64,000 nucleotides of DNA from Amycolatopsis anabasis (GCF_009765355.1 NZ_VTHK01000035.1:1-64000); one strand, 5' to 3'; shown: positions 52,253-60,881, counted from the stretch's first letter. The notes: generated by a model not told the origin, from the letters alone. A program made the numbers and translations.

Positions 52253-52951
52253 ATGAGCGTGGACATCGGAAATGCCCGCGGGGCGGCCCCGGAGCGCACG
52301 GCGGCCGACGACTACCGGCCGATCGACATGGCCCGGGTGCGGGAGGTCCTGGGCTACCCGCCGCCGTTCATCGCGGACAAGAAGGAGCCCTACCTCGGCG
52401 AGTTCGTCACCCGGTTCATCGCGCACAGCACGTTCTTCGTCCTGGCCACCGCCGACGAGACCGGGCAGCTGGACGCCAGCCCCAAGGGCGATCCGCCGGG
52501 GACGGTGCGGGTGCTGGATCCGTGGACGCTGGCCATCCCGGACCGCCCCGGCAACAAACTCGCCGACACGTTCGAGAACCTCACCCGCAACCCGGCCGTG
52601 GGCCTGGTGTTCTTCGTGCCGGGGCTGCGCGAGACCGTGCGCGTCAACGGCAACGCGTTCGTCACCGACGACCCCGAACTGCTGGACCGGCTCGGCGCCG
52701 AGGGCAAACCGGCCGTACTGGCCACGATCGTGCGGGTGCGCGAGGTGTTCTCCCAGTGCGGCAAGGCGGTGATCCGCGCGAAGCTGTGGCAACGCGACGA
52801 ACGCCACCTCGCCGACGCGGTCACCCTGGGCAGCGACTTCTACACCATGACGATCGCGGAGAACGCCGGGAAGATGGCCCGCACCCTCGGCGACCAGGTC
52901 GGTGGCCTGGGCGCCACCGTCGAACAGCTCTACCAGCGCGACCTGTACTGA
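52253..52951 (+). CDS. PPOX-class (pyridoxamine-phosphate oxidase-like) FMN/F420 protein
   Basis: A 232-residue protein with a split-barrel flavin-binding core (FIAHSTFFVLATADETGQLD, SPKGDPPG, NLTRNPAVGLVFFVPGLRET) like the MSMEG_1061-type PPOX family. These bind FMN, F420 or haem, and the substrate is unknown. ATG 52253 follows AAGGAG. Cotranscribed with the VanB-type reductase under TetR control, suggesting a detoxifying redox pair. Confidence 0.82.
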   Translation: MSVDIGNARGAAPERTAADDYRPIDMARVREVLGYPPPFIADKKEPYLGEFVTRFIAHSTFFVLATADETGQLDASPKGDPPGTVRVLDPWTLAIPDRPGNKLADTFENLTRNPAVGLVFFVPGLRETVRVNGNAFVTDDPELLDRLGAEGKPAVLATIVRVREVFSQCGKAVIRAKLWQRDERHLADAVTLGSDFYTMTIAENAGKMARTLGDQVGGLGATVEQLYQRDLY

Positions 52952-52977
52952 CGCCGGGGCGTCGTAAGGTGCCTGGT

Positions 52978-53667
52978 ATGGATGATCGACCGATGACGGT
53001 GGCGCAGATCAACTACCGGCGGCATGCCGAGGTACTTGAGCGGATGGGTAACCGGGAGCGGTTCACCCATATCTTCCGGGCCAACCTCTGGGGCTCGGAA
53101 TCGGTGTCCGGTTCGGGTTCGGAAGCCGAGCAGACCCGTGAGCTGCGCACGCGGCTGCCGGAGCTGCTCGCCCGCTTCGGCGTGCGCACGCTGCTGGATC
53201 TTCCGTGCGGTGACTTCGGCTGGCTCAGCGGCGTGGATCTCGGTGTGGACAAGTACATCGGGGCCGACATCGTGGCAGAACTGGTGACGCGGAACGCCGA
53301 GCGGTACGGGGACGGCGGCGCGCGGGAGTTCCGGACGCTCGACCTGATCGGGGACCCGCTGCCGCGGGCGGACGCGGTGCTCTGCCGGGATTGCCTGGTG
53401 CACCTGAGCAACGCGGACATCGGGCGCGCGGTGAGCAACCTGCGGCGCAGCGGTTCCCGCTACCTGCTGACGACGACGTTCGTCGAGCTGACCCGCAACT
53501 CCGACATCTCGACGGGGGATTGGCGGCCGCTGAACCTGTGCCGGGAACCCTTCGGATTCCCCGAGCCGTTGGCGGTGCTCCTCGAAGGCTGCACCGAGAA
53601 CGACGGCGCGTATGCGGACAAGGCACTCGCGCTGTGGGAGATCAGCACGCTCCCCGGCCCGTCGTGA
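52978..53667 (+). CDS. Class I SAM-dependent methyltransferase
   Basis: A 229-residue protein with motif I TLLDLPCGDFGWLSGVDL and DAVLCRDCLVHLSNADI, like the DUF-type methyltransferases that act on small molecules or sugars. The start at ATG 52978 has AAGGT upstream, and it lies 26 bp after the PPOX gene, so it may be the third gene of the TetR-controlled operon. Substrate unknown. Confidence 0.75.
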   Translation: MDDRPMTVAQINYRRHAEVLERMGNRERFTHIFRANLWGSESVSGSGSEAEQTRELRTRLPELLARFGVRTLLDLPCGDFGWLSGVDLGVDKYIGADIVAELVTRNAERYGDGGAREFRTLDLIGDPLPRADAVLCRDCLVHLSNADIGRAVSNLRRSGSRYLLTTTFVELTRNSDISTGDWRPLNLCREPFGFPEPLAVLLEGCTENDGAYADKALALWEISTLPGPS

Positions 53668-53699
53668 CGAGGCAGGCGACCGACCGGGCGCCGGGCACG

Positions 53700-53760
53700 C
53701 GAGTCCCCCGTTTCGGTCTACCGAGTTCCCCGTTTCGGTAGGCGAGTTCCACACCCGGGC
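53700..53760. repeat. 22-bp tandem repeat array, locus B
   Basis: CGAGT units start at 53700, 53722 and 53743 (CGAGTCCCCCGTTTCGGTCT, CGAGTTCCCCGTTTCGGTAG, then a partial copy). Same unit as at 12431-12517, between the methyltransferase and the sigma gene. Confidence 0.82.
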
Positions 53761-53788
53761 GCGCGTACCCCACGCGGCATTTCCGGAT

Positions 53789-54682
53789 TCAGCGGCGCAG
53801 GACGGTCTCCCGCTGCAGATGCGACAGTTTTTCGGGATTGCGCACGGCGTAGAGCCCGGTGATGAGGCCGTCGTCGATGCGCAGCGCCACGACGGTGTCG
53901 AGTTCGCCGTCGAGCCGGAGAATCAGGGCCGGGTAGCCGTTGACCTGTACCTGCTGCAGCGACGCCGCGTCGGCGATCCGGCCCAGCCCGGCGGCCAGCA
54001 CGCGGGCCACCCGGTCGGCCCCCACGATGGGGCGCAGCACGGCCTGCTTGACTCCGCCGCCGTCCCCCAGCAGGACGACGTCCGGAGCGAGGATGTCGAG
54101 CAGGCTCTGCAGATCGCCGGTCTCGACCGCCCGCTGGAACGCGTCGAGCGCGCCCCGGGTCTCGGCCGGTGAAACGACCCCGCGCGGGCGGCGCGCGGCG
54201 ACGTGCGCCCGCGCCCGGTGGGCGATCTGGCGGACCGCGGCGGGGCTCTTGCCGACGGCTTCCGCGATCTCGTCGTACCCGAAGTCGAACACTTCGCGCA
54301 GCACGAACACCGCCCGCTCGGTCGGCGCGAGGGTCTCCAGCACCAGCAGCATCGCCATCGAGACGCTGTCCGCCAGCTCGACGTCCGCGGCCACGTCGGG
54401 CGCGGTCAGCAGCGGCTCGGGCAGCCAGGGGCCGACGTAGGACTCCTTGCGGCGGCCCAGCGTGCGCAGCCGGGAGAGCGCCTGGCGGGTGGTGATCCGG
54501 ACGAGGTACGCACGCTGGTCCCGCACCGTGTCGAGATCGACGTTCGCCCACCGCAGCCAGGTCTCCTGCAGGACGTCCTCCGCGTCGGCGGCCAGGCCGA
54601 GCATCTCGTAGGCGACGGTGAACAGCAGGTTGCGGTGGGCGAGGAACGCCTCGGTGGCGGGGTCCGGGCGGTCTTCGGCCAT
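53789..54682 (-). CDS. ECF41-type RNA polymerase sigma factor (SigJ-like), copy 2
   Basis: A 297-residue sigma factor with region 2 (LLFTVAYEMLGLAADAEDVL), WLPEPL linker, region 4 (FGYDEIAEAVGKSPAAVRQI) and the SnoaL-like C-terminus with LLGDGGG and RNPEKL. ATG 54682 has AGGAG upstream. Its own promoter matches the ECF41 consensus exactly (54720-54746), so it is probably autoregulated. Divergent from CMD2, the usual partner gene of this sigma class. Confidence 0.93.
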   Translation of the reverse strand: MAEDRPDPATEAFLAHRNLLFTVAYEMLGLAADAEDVLQETWLRWANVDLDTVRDQRAYLVRITTRQALSRLRTLGRRKESYVGPWLPEPLLTAPDVAADVELADSVSMAMLLVLETLAPTERAVFVLREVFDFGYDEIAEAVGKSPAAVRQIAHRARAHVAARRPRGVVSPAETRGALDAFQRAVETGDLQSLLDILAPDVVLLGDGGGVKQAVLRPIVGADRVARVLAAGLGRIADAASLQQVQVNGYPALILRLDGELDTVVALRIDDGLITGLYAVRNPEKLSHLQRETVLRR

Positions 54683-54719
54683 GGTGGCTCCTGTTCGTTC
54701 TCGACGGTGTCACCCAACA

Positions 54720-54746
54720 GACGCCGGGCTTCGCTGTTCTGTGACA
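54720..54746 (-). promoter_or_regulatory. ECF41-type promoter of sigma gene 2
   Basis: On the minus strand, TGTCACA (54746-54740), 16 bp, CGTC (54723-54720), about 38 bp before the sigma ATG. A perfect match to the known ECF41 promoter. Confidence 0.78.
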
Positions 54747-54847
54747 GTGGCGACCCGCCCGTGGCGTACGTCACGTGCTGTCACAAGGACCGGTCCCCCT
54801 GGCATCTCGTGTTCGTTCAGTGCGAAACCACGAGTGAGGACGAAGTC

Positions 54848-55333
54848 ATGGACGCCCGATTCAACCTGTTCGACAACGAGCTCGCCGTCAAGTTCGGCAA
54901 GCGGTTCGCCAACGCCAGCCTGGTGATCGGCCAGTCGTCGCTGCCGAAGGCCACCCAGGAGCTGGTCTCGCTGCGCGCCAGCCAGATCAACGGCTGCGGC
55001 TTCTGCACCGACATGCACACCAAGGATGCCGCGGCCGCCGGCGAAACCCCGGTCCGGCTCAACCTGGTCGCCGCCTGGCGCGAGGCCACCGTGTTCACCG
55101 AGGCCGAGCGGGCCGCGCTGGCGCTCGCCGAGGAGGGCACCCGGCTCGCCGACCATCACCACGGCGTGTCCGACGAGACCTGGGCCCAGGTGCGCAAGCA
55201 CTACGACGACGACCAGATCGCCGCGCTGGTCTCCCTGGTCGCCTTGATCAACGCGGCCAACCGGCTCAACGTGATCGTGCGCAACCCGGCGGGTTCCTAC
55301 GAGCCCGGCATGTTCGCCGACATGAAGAGCTGA
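54848..55333 (+). CDS. AhpD-like carboxymuconolactone decarboxylase family protein (CMD2)
   Basis: A 161-residue paralogue of the protein at 42723-43202, with the same redox motif INGCGFCTDMHTKDA. ATG 54848 has GAGGA upstream. Divergent from sigma gene 2. A plus-strand TGTCACA lies at 54779-54785, but no CGTC follows at 16 bp, so its -10 is not clear. ECF41 sigma factors are typically linked to such genes; the function may be peroxide or quinone detoxification. Confidence 0.9.
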   Translation: MDARFNLFDNELAVKFGKRFANASLVIGQSSLPKATQELVSLRASQINGCGFCTDMHTKDAAAAGETPVRLNLVAAWREATVFTEAERAALALAEEGTRLADHHHGVSDETWAQVRKHYDDDQIAALVSLVALINAANRLNVIVRNPAGSYEPGMFADMKS

Positions 55334-55351
55334 TCGGCTGGCGAATCCGGG

Positions 55352-55399
55352 GGTCGCGAGTGGACAGGGCGGTCAGCACCGCCCTGTCCATTCACGACC
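55352..55399. terminator. Bidirectional hairpin, GGTCGYGAGTG family (copy 5)
   Basis: GGTCGCGAGTGGACAGGGCG pairs almost perfectly with CGCCCTGTCCATTCACGACC around a short loop. It lies between convergent CMD2 and the DUF305 gene and overlaps the last bases of the latter. Confidence 0.82.
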
Positions 55400-55952
55400 G
55401 GGCGAGCTGTTCGTTGATCGCGGCGACCTGCTTTCCTTGCTCCGCAACGATGTCCTGCGCCAACGCCTTGGTCTCCGGGTGTTGCCCGGACGCCAGGACC
55501 GTCGACGCCATGCCGACCCCGTTGCGCAGGTGCTTGGCCATCGCGGTCAGCCACCTCCGGTCGAAATCCGTGCCCGAACTGTTCTCCAGTGAGGCGATCT
55601 CGCCCGCCGAGAGCATTCCCGGCATGGCGTGCCCGGAATGCCCGGTCCCGGCGGGCACCTCGATGTTCCAGGCCCGCAGCCACCGGGACATCGTTTCGAT
55701 CTCGGCGGTTTCCTGGCCGATGATCTCCCCGGCCTCGGCCTTCACGAACTCCGAGATTCCCCGCTGCACGGCCAGTTCGGCGATCTGGATCGACTGCCGG
55801 TGGTGCGGGATCATGTCCTGGGAGAACCGAATGTCCGCCTGGTTGGCGCCGGATGCGTTCGGCGCCGCCGGATCGGCGGCCTCGGTCATCGAACATCCGG
55901 ACAGCGCGCAAGCCACCAAACCGATCAGCACCGCCAGCGTGTGTCGTAGCAC
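55392..55952 (-). CDS. DUF305 family lipoprotein
   Basis: A 186-residue lipoprotein (signal VLIGLVACALSGC, lipobox Cys near residue 21) with a DUF305 ferritin-like helical domain: FSQDMIPHHRQSIQIAELA and a second helix pair with AMAKHLRNGV. DUF305 proteins are small four-helix proteins, several linked to copper. The His-rich GHSGHAMPGM stretch may bind metal. GTG 55952 has GGAGG four bases upstream; the longer ATG start at 55973 is less likely. Stand-alone. Confidence 0.85.
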   Translation of the reverse strand: MLRHTLAVLIGLVACALSGCSMTEAADPAAPNASGANQADIRFSQDMIPHHRQSIQIAELAVQRGISEFVKAEAGEIIGQETAEIETMSRWLRAWNIEVPAGTGHSGHAMPGMLSAGEIASLENSSGTDFDRRWLTAMAKHLRNGVGMASTVLASGQHPETKALAQDIVAEQGKQVAAINEQLARS

Positions 55953-56039
55953 GGGACCTCCGTCGTCCATCACTTCCCGACAAACGGGGATACGGATCCG
56001 CGCGCCGAACGGTTCAAGCGGACGACGAGGGTGGAGTCG

Positions 56040-57524
56040 TCACCCGGCGGTCGGGAAGGTGAAGGCGGCCTCGGTGTGCGGCCAGCGGGTGGTCACCACC
56101 TTGGCCCGGGTGTAGAAGCGGACGCCCTCGGGGCCGTGGATGGGGCTGTCGCCGATGAGGGAGTCCTTCCAGCCGCCGAAGGAGTAGTACGACATCGGCA
56201 CCGGGATGGGCACGTTCACGCCGATCATGCCGACCTTGACCTCGCGCTGGAACTTGCGGGCGGCCTCGCCGCTGCCGGTGAAGATGGCGGTGCCGTTGCC
56301 GTAGGGGTTCGCGTTGATCAGCGCGATGGCCTCGTCCACCGTGCCGACCCGCACGATGCCGAGCACGGGCCCGAAGATCTCCTCGCGGTAGGCGTCCATC
56401 TCCACGGTCACGTTGTCCAAAAGGGACGGTCCGACGAAGAAGCCGTCCTCGTGGCCGGCGACCGTGTGGCCGCGGCCGTCGACGACCGCGGTGGCGCCCT
56501 GCGCGATGCCACCCGCGACGGCGTCGATCACCCGTGCCCGCGCGGCCGGGGTGACCACCGGGCCCATGTCGCTGGTGGCGTCGTCGCCGGGGCCGACCTT
56601 GACCTCATTGGCCTTGCGCTTGAGGATTTCGACCAGTTCGTCTCCCGCGTCACCGACGGCGACGCCGATGGAGATCGCCATGCAGCGCTGCCCGGCGGAG
56701 CCGAACGCGGCGGCCGTGAGGTGGTTGGCGGCGTACTCGAGGTCGGCGTCGGGCAGCACGACGGCGTGGTTCTTCGCGCCGCCGAGGGCCTGCACGCGTT
56801 TACCGGTCGCGGTGGCGCGTTCGTGCACGTACTTGGCGATCGGGGTGGAGCCGACGAAGGAGACGGCGGCGACGTCGGGGTGCTCGAGGAGCGCGTCGAC
56901 CGCGGCCTTGTCGCCGTTGACCACGTTGAACACGCCGTCGGGGAGCCCCGCCTCGGCGTAGAGTTCGGCGACCAGGCGGGAGGCGGAGGGGTCGCGTTCG
57001 CTGGGTTTGAGCACGAACGTGTTGCCGGTGGCGAGGGCGATCGGGTGCATCCACAGCGGCACCATGATCGGGAAGTTGAACGGCGTGATCCCGGCGACCA
57101 CGCCGAGCGGCTGCCGGAAGTCGTGCACGTCCACGTCCCGGGAGACCTGGTCGGAGAAGCTGCCCTTCAGCGCGTCGGCGATCCCGCACGCGTACTCCAC
57201 GACTTCCCGGCCGCGCACGATCTCGCCGCGCGCGTCGTCGATGACCTTGCCGTGCTCGGACGAGATGATCCGGGCCAGCTCGTCCTCGTGCCGCACCAGC
57301 AGCTCGCGGAAGGCGAACATCACCTTGGCCCGCTGCGACAGCGACGAGTCCCCCCACGACTGGAAGGCCTTGCTCGCGGCCGCCACCGCGGTGTCCACAT
57401 CGGACGGTTCGGCGAGCAGCACTTCGGCCTGCTGCCGCCCGGTGGCCGGGTCGTAGACCCGCGCGGTGCGGGTCGAGCCCGCCGGGGTCGCGGTGCCGTC
57501 GATCCAGTGTTCGATGGTTTTCAC
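56040..57524 (-). CDS. mmsA: Methylmalonate-semialdehyde dehydrogenase (CoA-acylating)
   Basis: A 494-residue aldehyde dehydrogenase with FNFPIMVPLWMHPIALATGN, GGAKNHAVVLPDAD and the catalytic Cys in GSAGQRCMAISIG, the MmsA/IolA signature. It converts malonate or methylmalonate semialdehyde to acetyl- or propionyl-CoA. GTG 57524 follows AAGGA by six bases. Downstream of iolB (32 bp) in the inositol operon, so it probably acts as the last step of myo-inositol breakdown. Confidence 0.93.
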   Translation of the reverse strand: MKTIEHWIDGTATPAGSTRTARVYDPATGRQQAEVLLAEPSDVDTAVAAASKAFQSWGDSSLSQRAKVMFAFRELLVRHEDELARIISSEHGKVIDDARGEIVRGREVVEYACGIADALKGSFSDQVSRDVDVHDFRQPLGVVAGITPFNFPIMVPLWMHPIALATGNTFVLKPSERDPSASRLVAELYAEAGLPDGVFNVVNGDKAAVDALLEHPDVAAVSFVGSTPIAKYVHERATATGKRVQALGGAKNHAVVLPDADLEYAANHLTAAAFGSAGQRCMAISIGVAVGDAGDELVEILKRKANEVKVGPGDDATSDMGPVVTPAARARVIDAVAGGIAQGATAVVDGRGHTVAGHEDGFFVGPSLLDNVTVEMDAYREEIFGPVLGIVRVGTVDEAIALINANPYGNGTAIFTGSGEAARKFQREVKVGMIGVNVPIPVPMSYYSFGGWKDSLIGDSPIHGPEGVRFYTRAKVVTTRWPHTEAAFTFPTAG

Positions 57525-57556
57525 GGGCCGTCCTTCACAGGTAGTCGTGGTGAGTC

Positions 57557-58396
57557 TCATCGGCGGCTGCCGAAGGGCAGGCGCGGGTCGACGTCCTGCG
57601 ACCGCCAGGTCTGGCGGACCCAGCCGTGGGCCGGGTCGTCGCAGATCAGCCACGCCCGCTCCGGGCCGGGACCGGCCATCACGTTGAGGTAGTACAGGTC
57701 GTAGCCCGGCGCGGCCATCGACGGCCCGTGCCAGCCGTGCGGGATCAGCACGACATCGCCGGACCGGACCTCGGCGAGCACGTCGATCGGGCGGTCCTCG
57801 GTGCCGTAGACCCGCTGATAGCCCATCCCGCCCGCGGCGACCTCGAAGTAGTAGATCTCCTCCAGTTCGCTCTCGCCCTCGCGGGCCTCGTCGTGCTTGT
57901 GCGGCGGATACGACGACCAGTTCCCGCCCGGGGTCAGCACCTCGCACACCAGCAGCTGATCGGCCTCGAAGGTGTGCGGCAGGCAGTAGTTGTTGACCTG
58001 GCGGCTGCAGTTGCCCGCGCCGCGCAACTCCACCGGGACGTTCTGCACCGGGCCGTAGCGCGCGGGCAGCCGCTTCGAGGTTTTCGCCGAGGGCAGCGCG
58101 AACCGGCCGGAGCCGGTGATCACCGCCTCGGCATCCCTTGGCAGGTAAGCGAAATCGGTGGGGGAGTCGAAGACCCCGGTGCGCCCGGCGAGTTCGAACG
58201 TCTCGCCGTCCACCCGCACCGCGCAACCGCCGGACAGCGGCAGCACCAGCGTCTCCGCGTCCCCGGTGGTGAGCGTCCGCGTGCCGTCCAGCTCGAGCAC
58301 CCGCAAGCCGGAGTGGCCCCACCCCGCGGACTCGGGCGTGATCACCAGGCTGAACGGTCCTTCGGCGGTACTCCCCGCCTCGCGGTACCACGTCAT
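57557..58396 (-). CDS. iolB: 5-deoxy-glucuronate isomerase
   Basis: A 279-residue bicupin of the IolB/KduI family: SYPPHKHDEAREGESELEEI (metal-binding His and Glu) and VLIPHGWHGPSMAAPGYDLY. It isomerises 5-deoxy-glucuronate to 5-dehydro-2-deoxy-gluconate in inositol catabolism. ATG 58396 overlaps the stop of the upstream gene by 4 bp (ATGA). Confidence 0.95.
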   Translation of the reverse strand: MTWYREAGSTAEGPFSLVITPESAGWGHSGLRVLELDGTRTLTTGDAETLVLPLSGGCAVRVDGETFELAGRTGVFDSPTDFAYLPRDAEAVITGSGRFALPSAKTSKRLPARYGPVQNVPVELRGAGNCSRQVNNYCLPHTFEADQLLVCEVLTPGGNWSSYPPHKHDEAREGESELEEIYYFEVAAGGMGYQRVYGTEDRPIDVLAEVRSGDVVLIPHGWHGPSMAAPGYDLYYLNVMAGPGPERAWLICDDPAHGWVRQTWRSQDVDPRLPFGSRR

Positions 58397-59262
58397 AGCA
58401 ACCCCACTGCCGTATCGACTGCCTTCGTGACATCCCCATCGTGCGGGTAGAGCAGCGATCGCCCGACCACCAGGCCCTGCACGGTCGGCAGCGCGAGCGC
58501 CCGCTGCCAGGCGGCGAACGCCGCGTCCGGATCCTTGACCTCGCCGCCCAGCAGCACGGTCGGCAGCGTCGTGGACGCCAGCACGCGGTCCATGTCGTCG
58601 ACCACCGGGAGCTTCAGCCAGGTGTAGGCCGACGCCCGGCCCAGCCCGGAGGCGATGGTGATCGAGCGGATCACCGCGTCCGGGGAGAGGTCGTTGCGGA
58701 GGCGCCCGTCGACCCAGTTCGACAGGAACGGCTCGACCATCGCGATCAGCTTCCGGTCGGCCAGTTCGTTGATCGCCTTCGCGGTGTTCTCCAGCACGGC
58801 CGGGGTGGCCGGATCGGTCAGGCAGATCCGGGTGAGCGTCTTGCCGCCGTCGAAGCGCATCCGTTCGATCGATTCGGCGTCGTAGCAGGCGAACCGGTCG
58901 TCGATCTCGAAGCTCGACCCGGCGAGGCCGGTGCGGTTCATCGAGCCGATCACCGTCTTGCCCTCGAGCGCGCCGAGGAGCAGCAGGTCGTCGAGGATGT
59001 CCGCGGTCGCCAGCACACCCGTGACGCCGGGCCGTTCCAGCGCCAGGCAGAGCCGGTCCAGCAGCTCACCGCGATCGGCCATCGCCAGCGGATCCCCGCC
59101 GACCCCGTTCGCGCCGCGGGCCGGGTGGTCCGCGGCGATGATCATCGTCCGGCCCTTGTCGTTGAACGGCGACTTCGCCACCACCCGGTTGGCGGCCGCC
59201 GCCGCGACCGCCTCCGGGTCGCGTACCCGCTTCGCGACGATCCGCCGCACTGTGTCCGACAC
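58393..59262 (-). CDS. Cgl0158-family aldolase-like (beta/alpha)8 protein of inositol catabolism
   Basis: A 289-residue protein of the Cgl0158/deoxyribose-phosphate-aldolase-like group, found beside iol genes in actinobacteria. Segments RTMIIAADHPARG, ATADILDDLLLLGALEGKTV and YTWLKLPVVDDMDRV with a Lys fit a class I aldolase barrel. Possible role: cleavage of 2-deoxy-5-keto-gluconate-6-phosphate. GTG 59262 has GGGAGG seven bases before. First gene of the operon, divergent from gntR. Confidence 0.8.
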   Translation of the reverse strand: MSDTVRRIVAKRVRDPEAVAAAAANRVVAKSPFNDKGRTMIIAADHPARGANGVGGDPLAMADRGELLDRLCLALERPGVTGVLATADILDDLLLLGALEGKTVIGSMNRTGLAGSSFEIDDRFACYDAESIERMRFDGGKTLTRICLTDPATPAVLENTAKAINELADRKLIAMVEPFLSNWVDGRLRNDLSPDAVIRSITIASGLGRASAYTWLKLPVVDDMDRVLASTTLPTVLLGGEVKDPDAAFAAWQRALALPTVQGLVVGRSLLYPHDGDVTKAVDTAVGLL

Positions 59263-59321
59263 CTGAGTTCCTCCCGGCTCGCACCCAGACGCTCTCAACC
59301 CCGGCGGACTTTGTCAAGACA

Positions 59322-59339
59322 TATGGACATTACGTCATA
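59322..59339. promoter_or_regulatory. GntR operator-like inverted repeat
   Basis: TATGGACATTACGTCATA (59322-59339) is an imperfect inverted repeat (TATGgaC / GTCATA) in the AT-rich centre of the intergenic region between the iol operon and the GntR gene. TTGTCAAG (59311) beside it could be a -35 element. Confidence 0.5.
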
Positions 59340-59375
59340 CTGACCGGGCGGACCGGTCCCGGTAGGCTGCGCGTG

Positions 59376-60161
59376 ATGAGCCCAAGTCCGCCGCGCGAGG
59401 CACGCCCCCTGGGCTGGGACCCGGTCAGCGAGATCGTGGTGGATCCGGCCAGCCCGGAACCGCTGTACTTCCAGGTCGCCCGGCAGCTGCGTGCCGCGAT
59501 CGAGGACGGCCGGCTGCCGACCGGCGCGCGGCTGGCCAACGAGGTGGACCTGGCGGCGGGGCTGGGCATGTCGCGGCCGACCATTCGCCAGGCGATCCAA
59601 TCCCTGGTCAACCAGGGACTGCTCGTGCGCAAACGCGGGGTCGGCACCCAGGTCGTCCGGACCAAGGTCGCGCGCCCGCTTCGCCTGAGCAGCCTGTTCG
59701 ACGACCTGGCCGCCCTCGGCGACAAGCCGGAGTCCGCCGTACTGGTCAACCGGGTGGAGCCCGCCGACGCCGACGCGGTGCGATGGCTCGAGACCCCCGG
59801 CCTGACCCGGGTCCGGCGGCTGAAGCGAGTGCGTTCGACCGGCGGCGAACCCCTCGCCTTGATGAACAACTACCTGCCCGACGGCATCATCGATCCGACC
59901 GACGACGAGTTGCGCGACAAGGGCCTCTACCAGCTGCTCCGGTCCGCGGGCGTGCACCTGCACGCCGCCCAGCAGGCCATCGGCGCGCGGCTGGCCACCG
60001 AAGAGGAGGCCGAACTGCTGTCGGAGGAGCCGGGGGCGGCCCTGCTCACGATGCGGCGCACCACCTACGACGACACCGGCCGGGTCGTCGAATGCGGCTG
60101 GCACGTCTACCGGGCCTCGCGCTACTCGTTCAACCTGTCCCTGGCCAACGGCCCGCGGTAG
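59376..60161 (+). CDS. GntR-family (HutC/UTRA) regulator of the iol operon
   Basis: A 261-residue regulator: N-terminal GntR winged helix (LYFQVARQLRAAIEDGRLPT, LGMSRPTIRQAIQSLVNQGL) and a C-terminal UTRA ligand domain. ATG 59376 (GTG 59373 directly precedes). Divergent from the inositol operon and most likely its repressor, relieved by an inositol intermediate. Confidence 0.9.
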   Translation: MSPSPPREARPLGWDPVSEIVVDPASPEPLYFQVARQLRAAIEDGRLPTGARLANEVDLAAGLGMSRPTIRQAIQSLVNQGLLVRKRGVGTQVVRTKVARPLRLSSLFDDLAALGDKPESAVLVNRVEPADADAVRWLETPGLTRVRRLKRVRSTGGEPLALMNNYLPDGIIDPTDDELRDKGLYQLLRSAGVHLHAAQQAIGARLATEEEAELLSEEPGAALLTMRRTTYDDTGRVVECGWHVYRASRYSFNLSLANGPR

Positions 60162-60180
60162 CCGCCCCGAGTTCCCGCGA

Positions 60181-60645
60181 TCACCGACGTGGTCCCGCGT
60201 GTCGCCGGGACAGCGCGGTGTCGGCGACGTCCAGGATGTTGCCGAACGTGCGGGTGAGGATCGGCCGGGCGATCAGGCGGGTGAGCAGGGCGCCGAGCAG
60301 GGGGACGCGAATCTCGGCGCGGGTGGTCCATTGGACGCGGGTGCCGCCGTCGACCTCGGTGAAGATCATCCGGCCGAGCTCGTGGCGGGCGGGGGGCAGG
60401 CATCGCTCGACGACGTACTCGGTGGCGTGCGGCGGGTCGTAGCGGGTGATGCGCTCGCGAAACCAGCCGACGAGCCAGAGGTGACCGCGGATGGCGCCGA
60501 CGCCGTAGGGCGCGTCCTCGCCGTGCCGGGCGAGCCGGCAGCGCAGCACCAGCGGCGAAGCGGTGTAGTTGGTGGTCGTGGTGAGCCAGGTGAACACGTC
60601 GTCGATGGGCGCGTCGATGACGCGTTCGACGGTCATGGTTTCCAT
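60181..60645 (-). CDS. SRPBCC family protein
   Basis: A 154-residue START-like (polyketide cyclase/dehydrase or lipid-binding) protein: VERVIDAPIDDVFTWLTT at the start and a long C-terminal helix (LLGALLTRLIARPILTRTF). ATG 60645 has GAGGAGG eight bases before it. Convergent with gntR. Function unknown; no polyketide genes adjoin it. Confidence 0.8.
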   Translation of the reverse strand: METMTVERVIDAPIDDVFTWLTTTTNYTASPLVLRCRLARHGEDAPYGVGAIRGHLWLVGWFRERITRYDPPHATEYVVERCLPPARHELGRMIFTEVDGGTRVQWTTRAEIRVPLLGALLTRLIARPILTRTFGNILDVADTALSRRHAGPRR

Positions 60646-60881
60646 GGCGGGGGCCTCCTCTGCCGAACGGATTTCGCGGACACTCGGAAGACCACACCGC
60701 ACCGGCGCAGCGTGACAATCCGCCGCTGTGTTCCGCCCCACAACCCGGGGCAAGGCGTGCCCGGGCGCCCGCGGCGGCCGTTTCATCGGAATTTCATCAC
60801 CGCTCGCTAGCGTGCGCCGGGAATTTGATCGCGCGGTATTCCGGTAATCGCGAATATCGCCCTGGAGAATATGGAGAACTA

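Noticed and set aside
54740..54812. ECF41 promoter for CMD2 on the plus strand
   Set aside because: TGTCACA at 54779 is clear, but CGTC is not at 16 bp (the nearest CGTG is at 22 bp), so no promoter was called.
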